Positions 50,326 to 53,960 of a DNA stretch of 53,960 nt are shown one piece after another. Position numbers and translations under genes: made by a program. The notes below the pieces were generated by a model. That model saw only the letters and a list, made by a program, of their open reading frames with translations. It was not told the DNA's origin and did no database searches. Origin of the DNA: Maribacter sp. GTDB lineage: Bacteria; Bacteroidota; Bacteroidia; Flavobacteriales; Flavobacteriaceae. The DNA lies in contig JAAETN010000144.1 in NCBI GenBank assembly GCA_024228355.1, positions 1 to 53,960 of the forward strand, read 5' to 3'. Within the stretch, counting starts at the first letter, position 1, and each line of letters opens with the position of its first letter.

Positions 50326-52146
50326 ATGGTAGCAGTGACAAAAGTAGATCGAAGCCGTTTAATGGATGTCATCTGGGACATTCAGCGTAAAAAAAGATAT
50401 ATCGCTCATGATGATATAACCAAAATTGCACATGAGTTCAATATGTCAAGAATGGAACTTGAAGGGGTCATCACTTTCTACCATTTTTATCATCGAACGC
50501 ATTCGGGTAATTTCACTATTTATCTCAACGATTCCATTATCTCTCAATTTGCCGGAAGAGAATCCGTTTTAAAGGCATTTGAGGAAGCCATTGGCGTAAG
50601 ACTTGGGAATGTTACGGAAGACAAAATGTTCGGTTTATTTAGAACTCCCTGTATTGGGTTGAGTGACCAAGAACCTTCTTGTTTAATTAACTTCAGACCA
50701 TTTGTCGATTTGACACCAGAAAAGGTTTTTGATATAATATCAAAATTAAAGGCTGGTAAAATGCCGTACGAGATATGTGATATCCCTAAAAGTAAAATAC
50801 ACTATACTCCTGCTAAGGACAGAACGGTATTTTTTAAACCTTATAAAAAATTCTCGTCCCTATCAAAATTAAAGGATTACGAGCCTGAAGAGGTCATCGA
50901 TTTGGTTATAAAATCAAAATTAACCGGTAGGGGAGGTGCATTTTTCCCAACTGGTCTAAAGTGGCAGCTCTGTCGTCGCAACAAAGCCGATGTGAAGTAC
51001 ATTATTTGCAATGCGGATGAGGGAGAACCGGGCACATTTAAGGATCGTGTCTTATTGCAAGAGCATCCTGAATTACTTATAGAAGGAATGATTATGGCTG
51101 CTTATGCGGTTGGAGCTTCAAAAGGAGCAATTTATTTAAGGGCCGAATATATGTATTTGAAAGAACCCCTTGAACAACTGTTAGCTGAGTACCGGAAAAA
51201 CGGATATCTAGGCAAAATCTTGAATTTAAAAATCCCATTTGATTTCGAAATGTATGTTCATATGGGCGCAGGGGCTTACGTGTGCGGAGAAGAAACTGCA
51301 TTGATCCATTCAATGGAAGGGAAAAGAGGTGAACCTGGAACCAGGGAATATTTTCCAGTCGATAAAGGATACAATGGTAAACCCACTGTTGTAAATAATG
51401 TAGAAACGCTATGTGCGGTGCCAAGAATATTAGAATTAGGACTGGACAAATATTTGACCCTGGGAACCGATGCAACCCCGGGAACCAAGCTTCTTAGCGT
51501 ATCGGGTGATTGTACAAAACGTGGGATGTTCGAAATAGAATGGGGAATGAAACTAAGGGATTTTCTTGACTTGATCGGGGCAAAGAATCCGGAATTTATT
51601 TTATTTAACGGATTTGCAGGTGAATGTCTGTCCTCGGCCGACTTTGATAGGGAAATATCAGGGGAAAACTTATTGGCCGAACACATTAAGTTCGATTTTA
51701 AAGACCCCATTGAATATGCGAGGAAAATGGTCGGTATCGGTTTGAGAAGTGGAGGATCGATTATGGTTTTTGACAAAGAAAAAGACCTCGTTGAAGTTTT
51801 AAAAAATGTCGCTGACTTTTTTGTTGCGGAATCGTGTGGAATATGTGTCCCATGTAGAACCGGCAATTTTTTATTGAATAAAAAGATCAATAAGATCATT
51901 TTGGGGCATGCGGAGCGACAAGACTTGGAAGACATTAAAGATTGGAGTAAAATCATCAAGACAACCAGTCGTTGTGGCTTGGGTAAAATGTCTTCAACCG
52001 CATTAAACGATGCTATTCTAAAGTTTCCTCATGTTTTTGAAAAACGGTTGTCAGAAAATACAAATTTCAACCAGGCATTTAATTTAGAAGACGCCACAGC
52101 AGATTACGACAGAATCATTAATGAAATGACCTCCGATTATGAATAA
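50326..52146 (+). CDS. hoxF: HoxF, diaphorase subunit of NAD-linked hydrogenase (NuoE-NuoF fusion)
   Basis: The 606-residue protein has a NuoE-like domain (1-150) and a NuoF-like domain (about 155-590) with the FMN/NADH sites GRGGAFFPTGLKW, NADEGEPGTFKDR and GAGAYVCGEETALI, plus 4Fe-4S ligands in ESCGICVPCRTG and a later SRCGLG. In the NuoE part the usual four [2Fe-2S] cysteines are mostly gone: only C109 (FRTPCIGLS) remains, with Ser113 at the next position and none in the first pair near 67-72. So that cluster is probably absent. The enzyme transfers electrons from H2 to NAD+. Its gene overlaps the next one by 8 nt. Confidence 0.95.
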   Translation: MVAVTKVDRSRLMDVIWDIQRKKRYIAHDDITKIAHEFNMSRMELEGVITFYHFYHRTHSGNFTIYLNDSIISQFAGRESVLKAFEEAIGVRLGNVTEDKMFGLFRTPCIGLSDQEPSCLINFRPFVDLTPEKVFDIISKLKAGKMPYEICDIPKSKIHYTPAKDRTVFFKPYKKFSSLSKLKDYEPEEVIDLVIKSKLTGRGGAFFPTGLKWQLCRRNKADVKYIICNADEGEPGTFKDRVLLQEHPELLIEGMIMAAYAVGASKGAIYLRAEYMYLKEPLEQLLAEYRKNGYLGKILNLKIPFDFEMYVHMGAGAYVCGEETALIHSMEGKRGEPGTREYFPVDKGYNGKPTVVNNVETLCAVPRILELGLDKYLTLGTDATPGTKLLSVSGDCTKRGMFEIEWGMKLRDFLDLIGAKNPEFILFNGFAGECLSSADFDREISGENLLAEHIKFDFKDPIEYARKMVGIGLRSGGSIMVFDKEKDLVEVLKNVADFFVAESCGICVPCRTGNFLLNKKINKIILGHAERQDLEDIKDWSKIIKTTSRCGLGKMSSTALNDAILKFPHVFEKRLSENTNFNQAFNLEDATADYDRIINEMTSDYE

Positions 52147-53404
52147 TTTAGTAAACCTTACAATTGATGGGAAAACCATCCAGGCAGAATCAGGGAAAAA
52201 CCTTGTAGACGTTGCCAAACAAAATGGAATATACATACCTACACTATGTTATTTCAGGGAGCTCAATCCGCTGGCCACTTGCAGAATTTGCACGGTCAAG
52301 GTCAATGGAAAAGATACAACAGGCTGCACAGTAAAGGTAGCTGAAGGCATGGAGATTGAAGTAAACTCTGCCGAACTCTTGGATAATCGCAAAGCGATCA
52401 TCGAAATGCTTTATGCCGAGGGCAACCATTTTTGTCCTTCCTGTGAGAAAAGTGGCAATTGCGACATGCAAAATCACGCCTATGATATGGGACTTACGGT
52501 AACACGGTATCCGCATGTATTTAGTGATAAAATAGTCGATTTTACTCCTAAGCGCATGATTATGGAATCCAACCGTTGCATATTGTGCAAACGCTGTGTT
52601 GAGGAAGTAAAGACAAATGAGGGCCGGGATGTTTTTTCCTTCGTACAAAGAGGAATAAATACCAGGGTAAAAATTGATTATGAACTAGAACAACAACTAA
52701 GCGAATCAGAAGCACTAAGGGCAATGAACCTATGTCCCGTTGGTGCTATTCTTGTAAAAGGGATGATACAGGAACAGCCCTTCGGAGAACGAAAATATGA
52801 CTTGTTGGGCAAAGACATTAAACCCGTAGTAAAAGACAATAATTTACATAAAAAGGATAATGAAAAATTTATAGTTGCCACGACCTCACTTGCTGGGTGT
52901 TTTGGTTGCCATATGTCTTTATTGGATATAGATACCGACTTATTGGACATTCTAGAAATTGCCGAATTTAACAAGTCGCCTTTAACAGATATCAAGAAAT
53001 TCTCGAAACGCTGTCATATTGGTCTTATAGAGGGTGGATGTTCTAATTCTGAGAATGTTGCAGTGTTAAAGGAATTTCGCAAGAAATGTGATATTCTTGT
53101 TGGTTTTGGTGAATGTGCTATTATGGGAGGTATTCCGGCGATGCGAAATTTTGTTCCGCTACAGGAATGTCTTGAAGAAGCCTATCTTAATGGAGTAACC
53201 ACAGAGATTGGAGCAGATGTTGTACCAGGCCATGAGGATATTCCAAAATTGTTGAACAATGTATATCCTTGTAACGAAGTCGTGAAGATAGATTATTACA
53301 TTCCGGGTTGTCCACCCAACGCACAACATATCTGGAAAGTAGTTAAAAGCATCCTATTGGGCGAGGAGTTTTCAATTACCCATGATGAATTTAAATATGA
53401 TTAA
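52139..53404 (+). CDS. HoxU-HoxY fusion: diaphorase Fe-S subunit joined to hydrogenase small subunit
   Basis: The 421-residue protein combines two usually separate Hox subunits. Residues 1-222 are HoxU/NuoG-like: [2Fe-2S] cysteines C37, C48, C51, C63; a His-Cys3 cluster in HFCPSCEKSGNC (C99, C102, C108); and C147, C150, C153 with C199 for a 4Fe-4S cluster. A charged linker (about 223-243) leads to HoxY (244-421) with SLAGCFGCHMSLLDID (C254, C257), GECAIMGGIPAMRN and PGCPPN for the proximal cluster. No stop or restart lies between the parts. Fusion would hard-wire electron flow from the NiFe module to the diaphorase. hoxH follows after 95 nt. Confidence 0.95.
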   Translation: MNNLVNLTIDGKTIQAESGKNLVDVAKQNGIYIPTLCYFRELNPLATCRICTVKVNGKDTTGCTVKVAEGMEIEVNSAELLDNRKAIIEMLYAEGNHFCPSCEKSGNCDMQNHAYDMGLTVTRYPHVFSDKIVDFTPKRMIMESNRCILCKRCVEEVKTNEGRDVFSFVQRGINTRVKIDYELEQQLSESEALRAMNLCPVGAILVKGMIQEQPFGERKYDLLGKDIKPVVKDNNLHKKDNEKFIVATTSLAGCFGCHMSLLDIDTDLLDILEIAEFNKSPLTDIKKFSKRCHIGLIEGGCSNSENVAVLKEFRKKCDILVGFGECAIMGGIPAMRNFVPLQECLEEAYLNGVTTEIGADVVPGHEDIPKLLNNVYPCNEVVKIDYYIPGCPPNAQHIWKVVKSILLGEEFSITHDEFKYD

Positions 53405-53499
53405 TACGAAATAGTAATTGCTCAGAATTGGGAATTTAATTAAATGCCATTTCAGAATAGATTTATAAAAAGAGAATCAATCGAAATAATATATTGACT

Positions 53500-53960
53500 A
53501 TGTCACAAAAATTAGTAATAGATCCGGTAACCAGAGTTGAAGGACATGGTAAGGTCACAGTTCATTTGGATGATAATAATAAGGTAAAAGATGCTTTTTT
53601 TCACGTTGTTGAGTTTCGTGGTTTTGAACGTTTTATTCAGGGTCACCCCTATTGGGAAGCCCCCGTTTTGGTACAGCGCTTATGTGGCATTTGTCCCGTA
53701 AGTCATCATTTAGCGGCTGCCAAGGCAATTGACCAGATAGTAGGATTAGACCCCGCAGATCTTTCATTACCTGCCCAAAAGATTAGGAAGCTGTTGCATT
53801 TCGGACAAGTATTTCAGTCACATGCCTTGCATTTCTTTTATTTAGCTTCGCCCGACTTGCTTTTCGGTTACGATGCCGATCCATTAAAAAGAAACGTTGT
53901 AGGCGTTGCAATGGAATATCCTTCATTGGCCAAAAAGGGGATCTTGATGCGCAAATTTGG
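53500..53960 (+). CDS. hoxH: HoxH, large subunit of NAD-linked [NiFe]-hydrogenase (3' end outside window)
   Basis: From the ATG at 53500 the frame runs open to the window edge (153 codons), beginning MSQKLVIDPVTRVEGHGKVT. The L1 motif RLCGICPVSHH near 62-72 gives two of the Ni-Fe cysteine ligands, in the form typical of group 3 cytosolic enzymes. The C-terminal DPCxxC part is outside. It pairs with the HoxY part of the fusion protein encoded just upstream. A protease (HoxW type) and hypB/hypC may follow beyond the window. Confidence 0.95.
   Translation, partial: MSQKLVIDPVTRVEGHGKVTVHLDDNNKVKDAFFHVVEFRGFERFIQGHPYWEAPVLVQRLCGICPVSHHLAAAKAIDQIVGLDPADLSLPAQKIRKLLHFGQVFQSHALHFFYLASPDLLFGYDADPLKRNVVGVAMEYPSLAKKGILMRKF

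Overview
The window looks like a chromosomal segment of a low-GC marine-type Bacteroidota, most likely Flavobacteriaceae. The signs are a SusC/SusD pair, a PorP/SprF type IX secretion protein, many lipoprotein signals, and promoter boxes close to the TAnnTTTG form of this phylum. No RNA gene, insertion sequence, prophage or CRISPR array was seen. The genus is not determined.

Region 1 (1-2988): a truncated diheme-type cytochrome c, a membrane 4Fe-4S protein of NapH/NosR type and an Rrf2 regulator with three cysteines, with related inverted repeats upstream. This looks like a small anaerobic or nitrogen-oxide respiration module. Region 2 (3276-14735): a MocR regulator (minus strand) divergent from an M14 peptidase lipoprotein, SusC, SusD, a DapB-like dehydrogenase, an N-acyl-D-amino-acid deacylase and a dicarboxylate/amino-acid symporter. 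It reads as a peptide or modified amino-acid uptake and breakdown locus. A perfect 11-bp direct repeat with an ATACCA core lies in the divergent promoter, and a 9-G tract lies inside susC.

Region 3 (15117-33056) is mixed accessory metabolism: a nitroreductase, a PQQ-type sugar dehydrogenase with cytochrome c, a secreted TIM-barrel isomerase-like protein, a Tat-exported dienelactone hydrolase, a PD40 protein followed by PorP/SprF with a SPOR-like tail, a receiver/LuxR regulator with Glu at the phosphoacceptor site, a class V PLP enzyme, a GH2 beta-galactosidase, and a 1009-residue kinase/M23/class III aminotransferase fusion.

Region 4 (33182-39972) is a sulfide-oxidation island: a Crp/Fnr regulator, a CstB-like persulfide dioxygenase-sulfurtransferase, a rhodanese, a small HMA protein, a multi-motif cytochrome c, a fatty acid hydroxylase family protein and a SorAB-like sulfite dehydrogenase. 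Persulfide would be oxidised to sulfite by the CstB-like enzyme and to sulfate by SorAB, with electrons going to cytochromes. GTAAC-type palindromes precede both cstB and sorA.

Region 5 (40231-53960) is a hydrogen island with two different [NiFe]-hydrogenases. A minus-strand operon encodes a Tat-exported, membrane-anchored uptake enzyme (hyaABC), its protease hyaD and hypF, hypD, hypE. The small subunit has all six cysteines of the oxygen-tolerant [4Fe-3S] cluster. Divergently, hypA is followed by an NAD-linked Hox enzyme: hoxF, a hoxU-hoxY fusion and the start of hoxH. A nickel permease flanks the cluster. hypB and hypC are not in the window. TATGAC-type palindromes lie upstream of hypA and hoxF at the same distance from a -7-like box, suggesting a Crp/Fnr-family activator. 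Together regions 4 and 5 suggest a heterotroph that can supplement respiration with H2 and reduced sulfur.
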